Assembly: GCA_947499305.1 (NCBI GenBank)
Contig: CANMNN010000003.1
Coordinates: forward strand, 62,001 to 126,000
Direction of reading: 5' to 3'
From: an uncultured Arenicella sp.
GTDB lineage: Bacteria; Pseudomonadota; Gammaproteobacteria; Arenicellales; Arenicellaceae
Length of the DNA: 64,000 bases
In this document: one piece after another, positions 24,228 through 33,678 of the stretch
Layout: the number at the start of each line of letters is the position of its first letter
Position numbering within the stretch: position 1 is the first letter of the stretch
The notes under the pieces: model-generated
The model's input: only the letters and a program-made list of their open reading frames with translations
Told to the model about the DNA's origin: nothing
The model's database searches: none
Position numbers and translations under genes: made by a program

Positions 24228-27185
24228 TTATTTTCGCCTCACAAGCCGAATCATCAGAGTCAAAACCAATATACCGAATACAAGCAACCCATAGACCCAG
24301 TTCAGCCAGAATGGTCTGTAGGCCATGATTATTTTATAGTCTCGAGATTCAGGTAAGTACACGCTTCGACCATTTGTGTTTGCCCGCATAAGGCCCAAGT
24401 CAATATGCTCTCCCTGCTTATTAATTTCATACGCCGACCAGCCGGGGTAATAAGTGTCATTGAGTTGAAATAGAGCAGGGCCTTTAATGGTTTCAAAGCG
24501 CATTGTGGTGGGGTTATCATCCAAAATGGCTACTCTCTGAAGAGTGTTTGCATAGGTCTCGCAGGGCACGGCGGTTGGCGCGTTAATCGCAGGGAATATT
24601 ACTGTGCCTTTTGAAACGGCGTCGCTTTTGCGGTACCAAAAAAATTCTTCTTCGATTGTTGAAGCTTCGAGGCACTCGGCGGCTATGTAGGCGCGTGGAA
24701 GCGCCGACTTGTCGAAATAGAAGTGGCGTGTTCCTGAAGCATTCGCGGCAAGCAGCTCTAAGCTCTGTGATGCGATGGCCTTTGGGTCATCTCTATTAAG
24801 AATAAGCGACGCTTTAGCGCTATCAGCATAGGTAGAGGTCGCTCGATCGACTTGGCGAAGCATTACCGAGTATGAATCATAGTGAAGCCACTCGGCTGGC
24901 ATACGAACCCGCCATTTGGTATCAATTAGTTCACGCCCATTCTTTGTGCCTGCTCTACTTTGACTGGCAACGTTAGCCTTAATCCAAAAATCTGACTCTG
25001 GCTGTGACGTATCATTTTCATATTTCGCTATATCATTTGCTTTGAAATGAAGCCATATGCTTACTCCATCAAATTTCGCGATGCTGGCGGTAGATCGCCC
25101 TTGAAAGAAAAGCGGATTTGTCAGTGCTTGCTCGTCGTCGGGCCATTGAGTTAGTTGAGAGTCAATTTTCGGATCCCGCTTCAGCTCACCCCAGTTTTTT
25201 TTGAGCTTTGGCGTCGCGTGAGTCGAGACAAGGTTTGCCGAAACTGATTGATAAGACCAAGGAGTTATTGGTCCCTTTAGGGCTAGATACCCACCATAAG
25301 GTGCGTTGAACAGCGCTATGCGAAGTCGACGAGTCTCGGGTGGTAACATCGCTGAGACACCGTTGTCGAGCGTTGCTAAGCCGAGACTGACAAAGTCGCC
25401 ATCTTGGTTTGCCCCGCGAAGCTCGTGCTTAGGGTAAGGCGCCTTTTCAAATGTCTGCTGAATCGTTTCTTGGGCATCTTTCGAAATAGTCAGCGTCATG
25501 AAATCGCGTTTGAAATGCACTTTGGAAACGGTGCCACTGACCTCGAAAACTAGCAACGCTAGAATGGCTATCGCTGCCGTCTTAGCGCGCAGGTCAGTGC
25601 TTAGGTGGTTCAGTTGTGTGAATACTGTACTCGCTAGCTGAAGCACCAAGATGCTTATGGATGCTATCAGAAACGTTTTAAGTGCCGTCAATGAGGGTTT
25701 GTTAAGAATTGCGCTGAACGCCTCACTCGGCTGAGTATTGTGAAAGTATTTCAAGGCTAAGATACTTAAAGTCAACACGACCAATATTCCAATTGTCGTT
25801 GAAGTAATCGAAATTACTTTGTCTGTGCGTCCGTTTTTTGGACCTGTCATTCTCTGGCCCGCTAGAAAGTCTTGTAAACCAATGGCTGAAAAAATCGCAA
25901 AGCATATGAAAAATAGCGGCGAGAAGTACAGCGGGAAATGGCTCTCAGCTAAAATTGGTGTGGCGATAAATGCTTGCTTAACTAGTTCTGAGAGGCCGAA
26001 TGCTTTTGCAACGAATAGGCTCATCGAAACAATTGCAGCAACAACGAAGGCCGTAAGTCGAATGTTTGAGACGCGGCTGAAGCGGCCTGTTAACAAGCTG
26101 ATAAGTCCTCGAATAGCAAAGAAGAGTCCCCATAGCCCCATTGAAAAAGTTAGCAGTCTTTGGTGAGACCCACTCGGGCCAAAGCTGGATAGTTGGGCGA
26201 GTGTATACGGATATAGATCTTCAGGTTTGTAGCTGCCGCCAGCATAGCCTGAGCGAAGTTCCATCGCGGCGGAAAAATCAATGTACTCGAGAAGAGCGAA
26301 CACTTGGATCGAGCTTAGGCTTAGCCCCACTATATGGCAGCCAATCAGCAAACCTATAATCGGTAACAATCTAGGTTTTATCGCGTGCCATTTGTTTATT
26401 GAAAAGCCGACGAATAAAATGCCGAATAACAAGGCCGCCATGGCGGCGGCTTCAGGGAAACCTGTGGTGATCATCGCGAAAACACCGGTGCTAAATCCGA
26501 GGATAGCGAGGGTTTTCTGCCTACTTGTATCGGCTAAGCAAATACGACAGGCAAAGTAGAAATACCAAATGCCGGCCAAAAGGCCATTGCTGGTTGGATG
26601 GTTAATCCATCGTAGTGTATTTATGTTAAAAGCAATTAATAGCGCGAAAAACAAGCTAGCCGCGAACGATAATCCTATTAGTCGTCGGGCGACCATAAAG
26701 CAACCCAAGCCAATCAGAATTATTCTGCTTATTGGCATGACAGACCAATACAAGTGATCTGGCAGTGGCAGCAAAACAATATTCAGTGGAAAGAGTGGTG
26801 CGCCTTGCACTGTATTACCCAAGATGGGCTGGCCCATGCCCCGCAAATTTGACCACAGTAAGTTACCGTGTTCGAGGAGTTCGTATCGAAAATCTCTAAA
26901 GGCTGGCATAAACGCCGACCAGCTGACCGTCGGGTCTTTTAACGTCAGCGGGTTACCGCCCATTGGAGAGAGCTTTAGGAAGAACAGCTCAGGGTAAACA
27001 TAAGCAAATGCGATGGTAAGCGCCAGGAGAGCGAAAAGTATGTCAATTCGACGCAAAGGTTGTTCGGGGAGGCTACGACTGTTTAAACCACTCAGTTTGC
27101 TGTTCATAGTGAGAATCGGGGTAATCGTTTGTTTCTTTGATGGCGCCGAATAGTGTGGCTGATAGGCTTCGGCTATTAATGGCAT
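24228..27185 (-). CDS. Large YfhO-like polytopic membrane protein
   Basis: 985 residues. After a short cytoplasmic N terminus come 12-14 hydrophobic helices (roughly residues 48-560), interrupted by an extracytoplasmic loop with DPTVSWSAFMPAF-type sequence, an arrangement like GT-C glycosyltransferases and the bacterial YfhO family. Residues 570-950 form a large soluble, probably periplasmic, beta-rich region with VLDDNPTTMRFETIKGPALF and DTYYPGWSAYEI typical of YfhO C termini, then a final helix. YfhO proteins are thought to transfer sugars from lipid carriers onto envelope polymers. It diverges from the UGM-like flavoprotein, a common glycan-cluster partner. An internal Met at 27107 is an alternative start. 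Confidence 0.75.
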   Translation of the reverse strand: MPLIAEAYQPHYSAPSKKQTITPILTMNSKLSGLNSRSLPEQPLRRIDILFALLALTIAFAYVYPELFFLKLSPMGGNPLTLKDPTVSWSAFMPAFRDFRYELLEHGNLLWSNLRGMGQPILGNTVQGAPLFPLNIVLLPLPDHLYWSVMPISRIILIGLGCFMVARRLIGLSFAASLFFALLIAFNINTLRWINHPTSNGLLAGIWYFYFACRICLADTSRQKTLAILGFSTGVFAMITTGFPEAAAMAALLFGILFVGFSINKWHAIKPRLLPIIGLLIGCHIVGLSLSSIQVFALLEYIDFSAAMELRSGYAGGSYKPEDLYPYTLAQLSSFGPSGSHQRLLTFSMGLWGLFFAIRGLISLLTGRFSRVSNIRLTAFVVAAIVSMSLFVAKAFGLSELVKQAFIATPILAESHFPLYFSPLFFICFAIFSAIGLQDFLAGQRMTGPKNGRTDKVISITSTTIGILVVLTLSILALKYFHNTQPSEAFSAILNKPSLTALKTFLIASISILVLQLASTVFTQLNHLSTDLRAKTAAIAILALLVFEVSGTVSKVHFKRDFMTLTISKDAQETIQQTFEKAPYPKHELRGANQDGDFVSLGLATLDNGVSAMLPPETRRLRIALFNAPYGGYLALKGPITPWSYQSVSANLVSTHATPKLKKNWGELKRDPKIDSQLTQWPDDEQALTNPLFFQGRSTASIAKFDGVSIWLHFKANDIAKYENDTSQPESDFWIKANVASQSRAGTKNGRELIDTKWRVRMPAEWLHYDSYSVMLRQVDRATSTYADSAKASLILNRDDPKAIASQSLELLAANASGTRHFYFDKSALPRAYIAAECLEASTIEEEFFWYRKSDAVSKGTVIFPAINAPTAVPCETYANTLQRVAILDDNPTTMRFETIKGPALFQLNDTYYPGWSAYEINKQGEHIDLGLMRANTNGRSVYLPESRDYKIIMAYRPFWLNWVYGLLVFGILVLTLMIRLVRRK

Positions 27186-27196
27186 GATAATATACG

Positions 27197-27210
27197 CAAG
27201 CCTTCCTTAA
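27197..27210. repeat. 14-bp direct repeat, right copy flanking the YfhO-like gene
   Basis: CAAGCCTTCCTTAA, identical to 24197-24210. Read on the leftward strand it contains AAGGAAGG about 15 bases before the YfhO-like ATG, so part of it could simply be a poorly spaced ribosome site. Confidence 0.6.
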
Positions 27211-27395
27211 ATCAGTTTAATTTTACTGGTCCTAACGGTATGATTGCGGCTTTCGTGTTATCAACATTGCAATAATTAATGATGCCGGCAAACGATGCCG
27301 CTCAGCGTTGCTGAGTGATGGTTGATAGCGACTAATTCGATTACTAGGAACACCCCAGGGTTGCCCAGAGAATCAAACAATATTCCCCGAAAATT

Positions 27396-28991
27396 ATGAC
27401 TGATAAAGCCAAAAATATTATCATTGCTGGCGCAGGCCCAGCGGGTTTAACGCTGGCCTACGAGGTATTACAGCAATCTGACGCTGGCACTTATACCCCA
27501 AAGCTTTTTGAACAAGACGTTCAAGTTGGTGGTATCTCTAAAACGGTGAATTATAAAGGCAATCGTATGGATATCGGCGGCCATCGCTTTTTCTCTAAGT
27601 CTGATTGGGTTATGGATTGGTGGGCATCGCATATGTCCTATGACTTCGCCGAAGAAACTGAGATTTCGTATCAAAACAAAACTCGCGTTATTGGCGGCTC
27701 TGATGACCAATCGACTGAAGACGGCTCTGATGGTCTCATGGGCAAGATGTTGTTGCGAAATCGCTTGTCTCGGATTTATTTTCTACGCAAGTTCTTCGAC
27801 TACCCGGTAAGTCTAAGTCTAGAAACGATCGTTAATCTTGGCCCAATTCGCATGGTTCGTATTGGTATTGCCTATGTGTGGTCGAATTTATTCCCAATCC
27901 GAGAAGAGAAGAATTTAGAGGATTTTTTGATTAACCGTTTCGGTAAAACGTTATATAAAACTTTCTTTAAAGATTACACCGAGAAAGTTTGGGGCATTGA
28001 ATGCGACCAAATTAGCGCCGAATGGGGCGCTCAGCGAATAAAGGGATTGTCGATTATTTCCGCATTGAAACATGCCTTATTCTCACGCTTTCAGACAAAT
28101 TCTTTTCGCCAAAAAGGTGTTGAGACCAGTCTGATCGAAAAATTCCTATACCCACAGTTTGGTCCGGGCCAAATGTGGGAGATTGTTGCAAGTAAAGTCC
28201 AAAATCAAGGCGGAAACATCACATTGCAACAGCGTGTAACTGATCTTGATGTTGATTACGAGAAAAAGCGAATCACCAAGGTCGAAATTGAAGATGTACA
28301 GTCGGGAGATAAGCATTGGCAAGATTGCGACTATTTTGTCTCCACCATGCCAATGAAATTCTTAACACGTATGATGGATCAAGCACCTGCGGAAGTGAAA
28401 GAAGTCTCTGAAGGCTTGGTGTATCGCGATTTCATTACTCTTGGTGTGTTGCTTAAGAAGCTGAAGAAGTCTAAGTACACTGACGACAGCGAAATAAACA
28501 TGTTGCCTGATAACTGGATATACATCCAAGAGCCAGATGTTCAATTGGGCCGTTTGCAGATATTCAACAACTGGTCGCCACACTTAGTTGCTGATGAAAA
28601 CACTGTTTGGCTAGGTCTTGAGTACTTTTGTAACGAAGAAGATGAACTGTGGACAATGGATGAAGCAGATTTGACCAAACTTGCGATTAGCGAACTGGAG
28701 TCGATTGGCTTAATTGACGCTGATGACGTACTTGATCACACCGTGCATAAAGTTGAAAAGACTTACCCTGCCTACTTTGGCAGCTTCGACAAATTTCATG
28801 TGCTCAGAGAGTATTTCGATGGCTTTGAAAACTTATTTTTGGTCGGTCGAAACGGTATGCATCGATATAACAATCAAGATCACTCAATGTTGACCGCTCG
28901 ATATGCAGCCGAAGCAATTGTCAGTGGTGAGATTGATCGTGATAAAATCTGGGACGTAAACGTCGACGACGATTATCACGAAGAGAAATAG
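27396..28991 (+). CDS. NAD(P)/FAD-dependent oxidoreductase related to UDP-galactopyranose mutase
   Basis: 531 residues, starting with a beta-alpha-beta FAD fold ([24 protein letters not shown] at 12-17), then [20 protein letters not shown] as in the UGM/amine-oxidase clan. [20 protein letters not shown] and a C-terminal [20 protein letters not shown], which closes the FAD site, complete the family pattern. These proteins accompany membrane glycosyltransferases and GtrA/YfhO genes in many genomes. Ring contraction or oxidation of a nucleotide sugar is suggested but unproven. Rightward, divergent from the YfhO-like gene. Confidence 0.8.
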   Translation: MTDKAKNIIIAGAGPAGLTLAYEVLQQSDAGTYTPKLFEQDVQVGGISKTVNYKGNRMDIGGHRFFSKSDWVMDWWASHMSYDFAEETEISYQNKTRVIGGSDDQSTEDGSDGLMGKMLLRNRLSRIYFLRKFFDYPVSLSLETIVNLGPIRMVRIGIAYVWSNLFPIREEKNLEDFLINRFGKTLYKTFFKDYTEKVWGIECDQISAEWGAQRIKGLSIISALKHALFSRFQTNSFRQKGVETSLIEKFLYPQFGPGQMWEIVASKVQNQGGNITLQQRVTDLDVDYEKKRITKVEIEDVQSGDKHWQDCDYFVSTMPMKFLTRMMDQAPAEVKEVSEGLVYRDFITLGVLLKKLKKSKYTDDSEINMLPDNWIYIQEPDVQLGRLQIFNNWSPHLVADENTVWLGLEYFCNEEDELWTMDEADLTKLAISELESIGLIDADDVLDHTVHKVEKTYPAYFGSFDKFHVLREYFDGFENLFLVGRNGMHRYNNQDHSMLTARYAAEAIVSGEIDRDKIWDVNVDDDYHEEK

Positions 28992-29156
28992 TCTTATTCA
29001 ATCAGGTTGGTGCATTCAGGCGAGCGAATGCCCTTCAATTTAGAGCCTGTTTTGCTGCTGCGAGATGTTATTCGCCGTACAGAGCAGGCATAATCCCCGT
29101 TTTATTCACGCGCACTGGCGAGTATCTGCGAATCAGTGGCACAACAGGCATTACCC

Positions 29157-29639
29157 ATGATTAAACAGAACTCAGTAGTAACTATGCACTATGAACTTAA
29201 AGATTCAGAAGGCGAAGTTTTAGACTCATCTAAAGGTCAAGACCCATTAGTTTATCTCCACGGCGCAGGTAATATTATAATTGGTCTTGAAGAGCAATTG
29301 CTTGGCAAAACGGTTGGCGATACCGTTGATGCTGTTGTTGCTCCTGAAAAAGGCTATGGCATGCCAGTTGATGCTTTGATTCAAACCGTGCCGAAAGAGG
29401 CGTTTGGTGAAGAAATCAGTAAAGTAGAAGTTGGTATGCGCTTTCAAGCTGAAACAGAGCAGGGTCCGGTGCCTGTTGTTGTTACCGCAATGGACGATGC
29501 TACGGTCACTGTAGATGGTAACCATCCCTTGGCAGGTAAGGAGTTACATTTTCATGTCAGCATTGCAGAAATTCGCGATGCCTCAGCTGAAGAAGTTGAG
29601 CATGGTCACGTGCACGGCCCAGGTGGTCATCAGCACTAG
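29157..29639 (+). CDS. slyD: FKBP-type peptidyl-prolyl isomerase, SlyD family
   Basis: 160 residues from the ATG at 29157 (MIKQNSVVTMHYELKDSEG); an in-frame GTG seven codons upstream is less likely. The FKBP half-domains (DPLVYLHGAGNIIIGLEEQL and HFHVSIAEIRDA) enclose the insert-in-flap chaperone domain (VDAVVAPEKGYG to HPLAGKEL). The C-terminal HGHVHGPGGHQH is a short metal-binding tail like that of SlyD, used in nickel handling. Acts in the cytoplasm as a folding catalyst and metallochaperone. Followed by an intrinsic terminator. Confidence 0.93.
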   Translation: MIKQNSVVTMHYELKDSEGEVLDSSKGQDPLVYLHGAGNIIIGLEEQLLGKTVGDTVDAVVAPEKGYGMPVDALIQTVPKEAFGEEISKVEVGMRFQAETEQGPVPVVVTAMDDATVTVDGNHPLAGKELHFHVSIAEIRDASAEEVEHGHVHGPGGHQH

Positions 29640-29693
29640 AAGCTAAATCACTTAGCCAAGTTTGAACGCCGTAGCTAAGTTAGATACTCGTTA

Positions 29694-29729
29694 AACGCCT
29701 CAAAGCCAATAGGTTTTGGGGCGTTTTTT
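29694..29729 (+). terminator. Intrinsic terminator after slyD
   Basis: AACGCC-T-CAAAGCC (29694-29707), loop AATA, and GGTTTTG-G-GGCGTT (29712-29725) pair over about 13 positions, followed by six T and TTG. It lies 55 bases after the slyD stop. Confidence 0.85.
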
Positions 29730-29820
29730 GTTTAGCCGCTACAATTGTTGTTAACAAATAGCACCTCGAGCTCGTGCTGGCCTATTATAAGCTTATGGAT
29801 TCGCCTATCTTATTCTGCTC

Positions 29821-31962
29821 ATGAATCAATCTTGGTTTCGATCTCTAATCAAGCTCGCGTTGTCGATTGGCATGTCGTTTTTTATTCTGGCCTTACTGCT
29901 GCAGTTTTTTACCAGTGGCGTATCAGACAGTCAGCGACCCGCAGTACTGCCGCTGCTTAAATCAACTTCAATCAGCCTTTTTACCGCGTATCTTGCGCTA
30001 TATGTTGTCAGTCTATTCGTGCGCGCGTATCGCTATCGATTGTTGATAAGTCTTGCTGGTGAGTCTTCGTTGCCTTCCATGCGCCAGATGATGTTGGTAA
30101 CAGGCATTCGTAATATGGTAGTGGATATGCTCCCAGCAAGGATTGGTGAGTTAGGCTATGTCGGTTTATTGAATCGCGGTTATGGCGTTAAGTTACAACA
30201 TTGCATTAGCTCGCTATCGTTAAGCGTTGCGCTCGATTTTATTGCTTTATTTGCTATCGTGGTAGCGATAGTAGTTAGCCAGTTTCTTGGCGGTGCTGTT
30301 TCATCTTGGGCTGTTGCTGCGCTTTTTGTGGCAATACTATTGGTTTGTCTTGCTTGGGCAGGCTTGTTCTTTTTTTTGCCGTGGTTTGTACCGTTTTTAT
30401 CTCGGCGCTACTCCGAGAGTACCCGGCCGACCCTTGTGAAGGGGCTGCAATTACTTATCGATTTTAATAATAGTCTTCAGTCTGTATATCGCTCAGGGAG
30501 AGCGTTGAAGGTGATCGCATGGTCGATCTTGATTCGCCTACTTAAGTACTCAGGTTTCTATTTGCTATTTTTGGCCGTGACCAAAGCTAATTTTCCAGAA
30601 CTGGCCGCCTTGCCTGTAAATCAAGTGATCAGCGCATTGATCGGAGGCGAGGTCGCTGCGAGCTTGCCGATTCCAGCTTTTATGAGCTTCGGCGTTTATG
30701 AGGCGGGCAGTGTCTTAGTTTTTAAAATGTTGGGCGTTGCCGAACTGGGCACTGTGTTAATTGTGATGCTTTGTGTACACATATTAAGTCAGCTTATTGA
30801 ATATATCGTAGGAGGAGGGCTTGCCACTGTTTTTGTGTGGCGATCACGCAAATTAAATAGCACTAACGATACCTCCATCGAACCTAGGTTCACTCAAGCT
30901 CTGCAGTCCAATGTAGACCAAAGCCCGACTGTGCGGCCCTGGGGCATTATCATAGCGTTGCTGTTTGCATTGATGGCGAGCGTATTTCTTGCGTACCAGG
31001 TGTGGAGTTCGAGCAAACTGGGCTCTTTTAAAGCTCCTGATTCTGGTTCGAAGATCAGCAGTACTAAACCCGAGACGAATTCAGTCGATGTAAAGGGCTT
31101 TGTAGTTTTTAGCTCAAATAGATCTGGAAATCATGATATCTATTTGCATGAGCTAGAGAACTCTGAACTCAGGCGTGTCACCACGCATCCGAACACCGAA
31201 ACGTACCCGAGAATCTCGCCTGATGGTCGGTACTTGGTTTTTTCCAGGGCGCATCAGGTTTGGGTGTCTCAGCGTAACACTGTTGCCTGGGACGTAATTT
31301 TGCTTGAATTGGCGACTGGTTTAGAGCGTAAAGTCTCTGAAAATAGCACCGCTCCAGCATGGATAAATAATAACGAAATCACGGTATTACGAGATGGTTA
31401 TATCGTTGAGAAAATAGATATAGACAGTTTAAAGCGAAGTTTGGTATTCGAGAGTGGTATTGATAATCAAATGCCTAAAGGCGCCAAGCTCTACAACCCT
31501 AAGTTTAATCCAGTTAGCCGACAACTAGTCTTTACCGCTAGACAAAGTGCGATTGGTCGTAAAACTGGTCATTGGGGAACCGCAATTGATACCAACGGCT
31601 CGCACAAGGCTGTTTACAACGGCTGTGAGCTGAGTTGGAGCGCTGATGGTAAGCGATTGTTTCAGGTAGCGCTTGATGGCGAGGACGGCACCAATCGCTT
31701 TATAGAGATTGAGCCAGAGACTTTGCAGGTTTCAACGTTACTCAACCTGAGCGGCGAATTCACTCATGAATATTGGCCCCAAGAATCCAATAATGGCGGC
31801 TACCTTGTATTTGGCGCGAGCCGCGGACAGCAGTTTCATGAACACGACACGCAAGATTACGAAATCTTTTTGTGGGAACGTGGTTCTGATCCGTCTAAAG
31901 CCCAGCGTATAACCTTTCATACGGGCAATGATAATTGGCCAGATGTTTATATTGAGCGGTGA
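29821..31962 (+). CDS. Flippase-like (lysylphosphatidylglycerol synthase TM) domain fused to a TolB-like beta-propeller
   Basis: 713 residues. Positions 1-335 hold eight or so membrane helices with the LPG_synthase_TM/UPF0104 pattern (RAYRYRLLI, then R-N-M-V-V-D-M-L-P-A-R-I-G-E-L-G-Y, and GGEVAASLPIPAFMSFGVYEAGS). A further helix lies near 378-398 (WGIIIALLFALMASVFLAYQ). Residues 420-713 are PD40/TolB-type repeats (VVFSSNRSGNHDIYLHEL, RISPDGRYLVFSR) forming a beta-propeller, probably periplasmic. UPF0104 proteins occur in glycolipid and polysaccharide export. The propeller could bind glycan or a Tol/Pal-type partner. The combination is unusual and the function unknown. Confidence 0.78.
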   Translation: MNQSWFRSLIKLALSIGMSFFILALLLQFFTSGVSDSQRPAVLPLLKSTSISLFTAYLALYVVSLFVRAYRYRLLISLAGESSLPSMRQMMLVTGIRNMVVDMLPARIGELGYVGLLNRGYGVKLQHCISSLSLSVALDFIALFAIVVAIVVSQFLGGAVSSWAVAALFVAILLVCLAWAGLFFFLPWFVPFLSRRYSESTRPTLVKGLQLLIDFNNSLQSVYRSGRALKVIAWSILIRLLKYSGFYLLFLAVTKANFPELAALPVNQVISALIGGEVAASLPIPAFMSFGVYEAGSVLVFKMLGVAELGTVLIVMLCVHILSQLIEYIVGGGLATVFVWRSRKLNSTNDTSIEPRFTQALQSNVDQSPTVRPWGIIIALLFALMASVFLAYQVWSSSKLGSFKAPDSGSKISSTKPETNSVDVKGFVVFSSNRSGNHDIYLHELENSELRRVTTHPNTETYPRISPDGRYLVFSRAHQVWVSQRNTVAWDVILLELATGLERKVSENSTAPAWINNNEITVLRDGYIVEKIDIDSLKRSLVFESGIDNQMPKGAKLYNPKFNPVSRQLVFTARQSAIGRKTGHWGTAIDTNGSHKAVYNGCELSWSADGKRLFQVALDGEDGTNRFIEIEPETLQVSTLLNLSGEFTHEYWPQESNNGGYLVFGASRGQQFHEHDTQDYEIFLWERGSDPSKAQRITFHTGNDNWPDVYIER

Positions 31963-31977
31963 GAAACCTAAAGCCAA

Positions 31978-32004
31978 ATAAAAAGAGCGCTCATTTGAGC
32001 GCCC
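31978..32004 (-). terminator. Terminator of ppiA (leftward), shared convergent gap
   Basis: GCGCTC (31987-31992), loop ATTT, GAGCGC (31997-32002). Read leftward the hairpin is followed by CTCTTTTTATTT, so it terminates the cyclophilin gene whose stop is at 32030. It may also slow the rightward fusion gene. Confidence 0.75.
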
Positions 32005-32029
32005 TAGGATATTAAGTAGTGGTTTTAAG

Positions 32030-32653
32030 CTACTCAGCGATAGTCGCCGATTCGATAACCACAGGTTCCATTGGAACATCTCCATAAGGCCCAACTTGGC
32101 CCGTGCGCACGCCCTCAATTTTATCTACTACCTCAGTGCCCGAGACAACCTTGCCAAATACTGCATAGCCCCATCCGTTTGGGGTTTCTGATTTGAAGTT
32201 TAAAAAGTCATTGTCTTTAGTATTGATAAAGAACTGAGCCGATGCAGAATGTGGGTCGTTAGTTCGTGCCATTGCTAGCGTGTACTTGTCATTTTTTAAA
32301 CCGTTGTTGGCTTCATTTACCACTGGGCCACGAGTTGGCTTTTGCTTCATGTCTGCGTCAAAGCCGCCGCCTTGAACCATGAAGTTTGAGATAACTCGGT
32401 GAAAAATTACGCCATCATAATGACCGTCTTTCACATACTGCAGAAAGTTTTCTACAGAGTGTGGTGCTTTTTCAGCATTCAATTCAATTTGGATGTCGCC
32501 ATGTGAGGTTTTAAGTGTAACCATAGTCGTGCCTGTTTCAGTGGTAGCGTTAGTTGATTTGTCTTTTTTAGCATGCTCATGTGCCAAAGCGTTGCCGCTG
32601 ATTAAGCTTAACGCGATAAGGCTGCTCGCCAATAATTTTACTAGTGATTTCAT
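32030..32653 (-). CDS. ppiA: Peptidyl-prolyl cis-trans isomerase, cyclophilin type, exported
   Basis: 207 residues with a Sec signal peptide ([19 protein letters not shown], cleavage after ALA near residue 24) and then a His/Lys-rich linker. The cyclophilin core has [29 protein letters not shown] and [13 protein letters not shown]. The bacterial short-loop form is like E. coli PpiA. Acts in the periplasm on prolyl bonds of exported proteins. It lies 12 bases behind fau on the leftward strand and ends at an intrinsic terminator. Confidence 0.93.
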   Translation of the reverse strand: MKSLVKLLASSLIALSLISGNALAHEHAKKDKSTNATTETGTTMVTLKTSHGDIQIELNAEKAPHSVENFLQYVKDGHYDGVIFHRVISNFMVQGGGFDADMKQKPTRGPVVNEANNGLKNDKYTLAMARTNDPHSASAQFFINTKDNDFLNFKSETPNGWGYAVFGKVVSGTEVVDKIEGVRTGQVGPYGDVPMEPVVIESATIAE

Positions 32654-32665
32654 AATTTTGATTAG

Positions 32666-33244
32666 CTAAATAGAAATAAATTCGTGATCGGTAAGTATAG
32701 CATCTAACGGAACATCCCACGATTCACGGTCGAGCGAGCTAACTTCTTGAAAATGATGCGCTAAGCCTATCAAGTACGGCCGAGTACTGGTTTGATGAGC
32801 AAGAGCTTGCATTGCGCGATCGTAATATCCAGCGCCCATGCCAATGCGTGTACCGCTGCGATCGAATGCGACTAAGGGTATTAGCATGACGTCAAAAGCG
32901 TTTGCGGGCCAAGGGAAATCTATTGCGTTTGGTTCTTTTATGCCGTACTTATTAAGGATATTTACCTGTTTCGCTGAATAGAAGCGCATTTGGCTTAAGC
33001 GAAAGTTAGTGATTTTTGGGTAGTGAACCGTATGGCATGGAAGCTTGTTAACCAAGCTTTTAGGAGAAATTTCGCCGCCGAATGGAGCGTAGCTTAAAAT
33101 CCGTTTAGCTTGTAGCAGGCGGTTTGATGATCTGGCGTTCTTTGCTAGCTTGTGTTCAGCAGTTGCTAGCTCTTGGCTCGTTAGTTTTGATCTTTGTTGG
33201 CGTAGGGATCGTCTTAGCTCTTCTTTATTTTGTGTCTGATTCAT
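32666..33244 (-). CDS. fau: 5-formyltetrahydrofolate cyclo-ligase
   Basis: 192 residues with the N-terminal KEELRRSLRQQRSKL helix. The nucleotide-binding LIPLVAFDRSGTRIGMGAGYYDRAM is the family hallmark. It converts 5-formyl-THF to 5,10-methenyl-THF using ATP. Its place downstream of zapA and the 6S RNA gene is the conserved gammaproteobacterial order zapA-ssrS-fau (ygfA). ppiA follows by 12 bases. Confidence 0.94.
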   Translation of the reverse strand: MNQTQNKEELRRSLRQQRSKLTSQELATAEHKLAKNARSSNRLLQAKRILSYAPFGGEISPKSLVNKLPCHTVHYPKITNFRLSQMRFYSAKQVNILNKYGIKEPNAIDFPWPANAFDVMLIPLVAFDRSGTRIGMGAGYYDRAMQALAHQTSTRPYLIGLAHHFQEVSSLDRESWDVPLDAILTDHEFISI

Positions 33245-33354
33245 TACAGCTGTGCTTATTCATAGTATTCGCCGAAGCTAGAGGAACTTCATTGTGCGCT
33301 GAATTGTTGAATAGTACGGCTCAACTCTTGGAGTTCTTAGCTAGATCTGCCACT

Positions 33355-33500
33355 CGCCGTGGCGGGCGTTCATTCTTTTGACGCAAAAGAACGGAACCAA
33401 GAAAACATCCGCTGTCGTAACTTCGTTACGCCTTTAGGCGGGAAAACGGGGTGCTGGCCCTGCGGGCTACGCAACGATGGTTTGGCGGTGGTTTCACTCG
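33355..33500 (-). ncRNA. Structured element downstream of 6S RNA (strand inferred from context)
   Basis: Several adjacent hairpins: GCCAC/GTGGC (near 33349-33363), TTCTTTT-gacgc-AAAAGAA (33373-33391) followed by CGGAACCAAGAAAA, CGTAAC/GTTACG (near 33417-33431), and CGCC/GGCG close by. Elements of the form TTCTTTT-loop-AAAAGAA next to GAACCAAGAAAA recur, to my recollection, in intergenic DNA of many Gammaproteobacteria, including near ssrS. Whether it is an RNA or a DNA repeat is not clear. Confidence 0.4.
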
Positions 33501-33548
33501 AAACCCCCGAGCAAAAACGAAATACTATTCTCGCTTTCGAAAAAAAGC

Positions 33549-33670
33549 CACAGCCTGAGCCCAAGCTCGCTAAGGCGAGCGCCGAATAAACAGCCTTGAG
33601 CCCAAGCTCGCTATGGCGAGCGCCGAATAAACAGCCCTGAGCCAAAGCGTGCCAAAGCACGCGCCGGCTA
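33549..33670. repeat. Three tandem 40-41-bp hairpin repeats (family A, locus 1)
   Basis: Copies at 33549-33588, 33589-33629 and 33630-33670 share the frame ACAGCC-t-TGAGCCcAA, then a stem, then GCCG-ATAA. Stem arms are GCTCGC/GCGAGC in the first two and GCGTGC/GCACGC in the third, so both sides of the stem changed together. The reverse complement of this unit occurs in tandem at 52757-52885. Confidence 0.85.
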
Positions 33671-33678
33671 AAAAGCAG

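Larger units (their letters stand above)
33245..33678. other. 434-bp non-coding spacer between 6S RNA and fau
   Basis: No real protein gene. Weak open frames across it are explained by repeat content. It holds a structured element (33355-33500) and three tandem 40-41-bp hairpin repeats (33549-33670). The first 110 bases beside fau show nothing recognisable. Confidence 0.7.
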
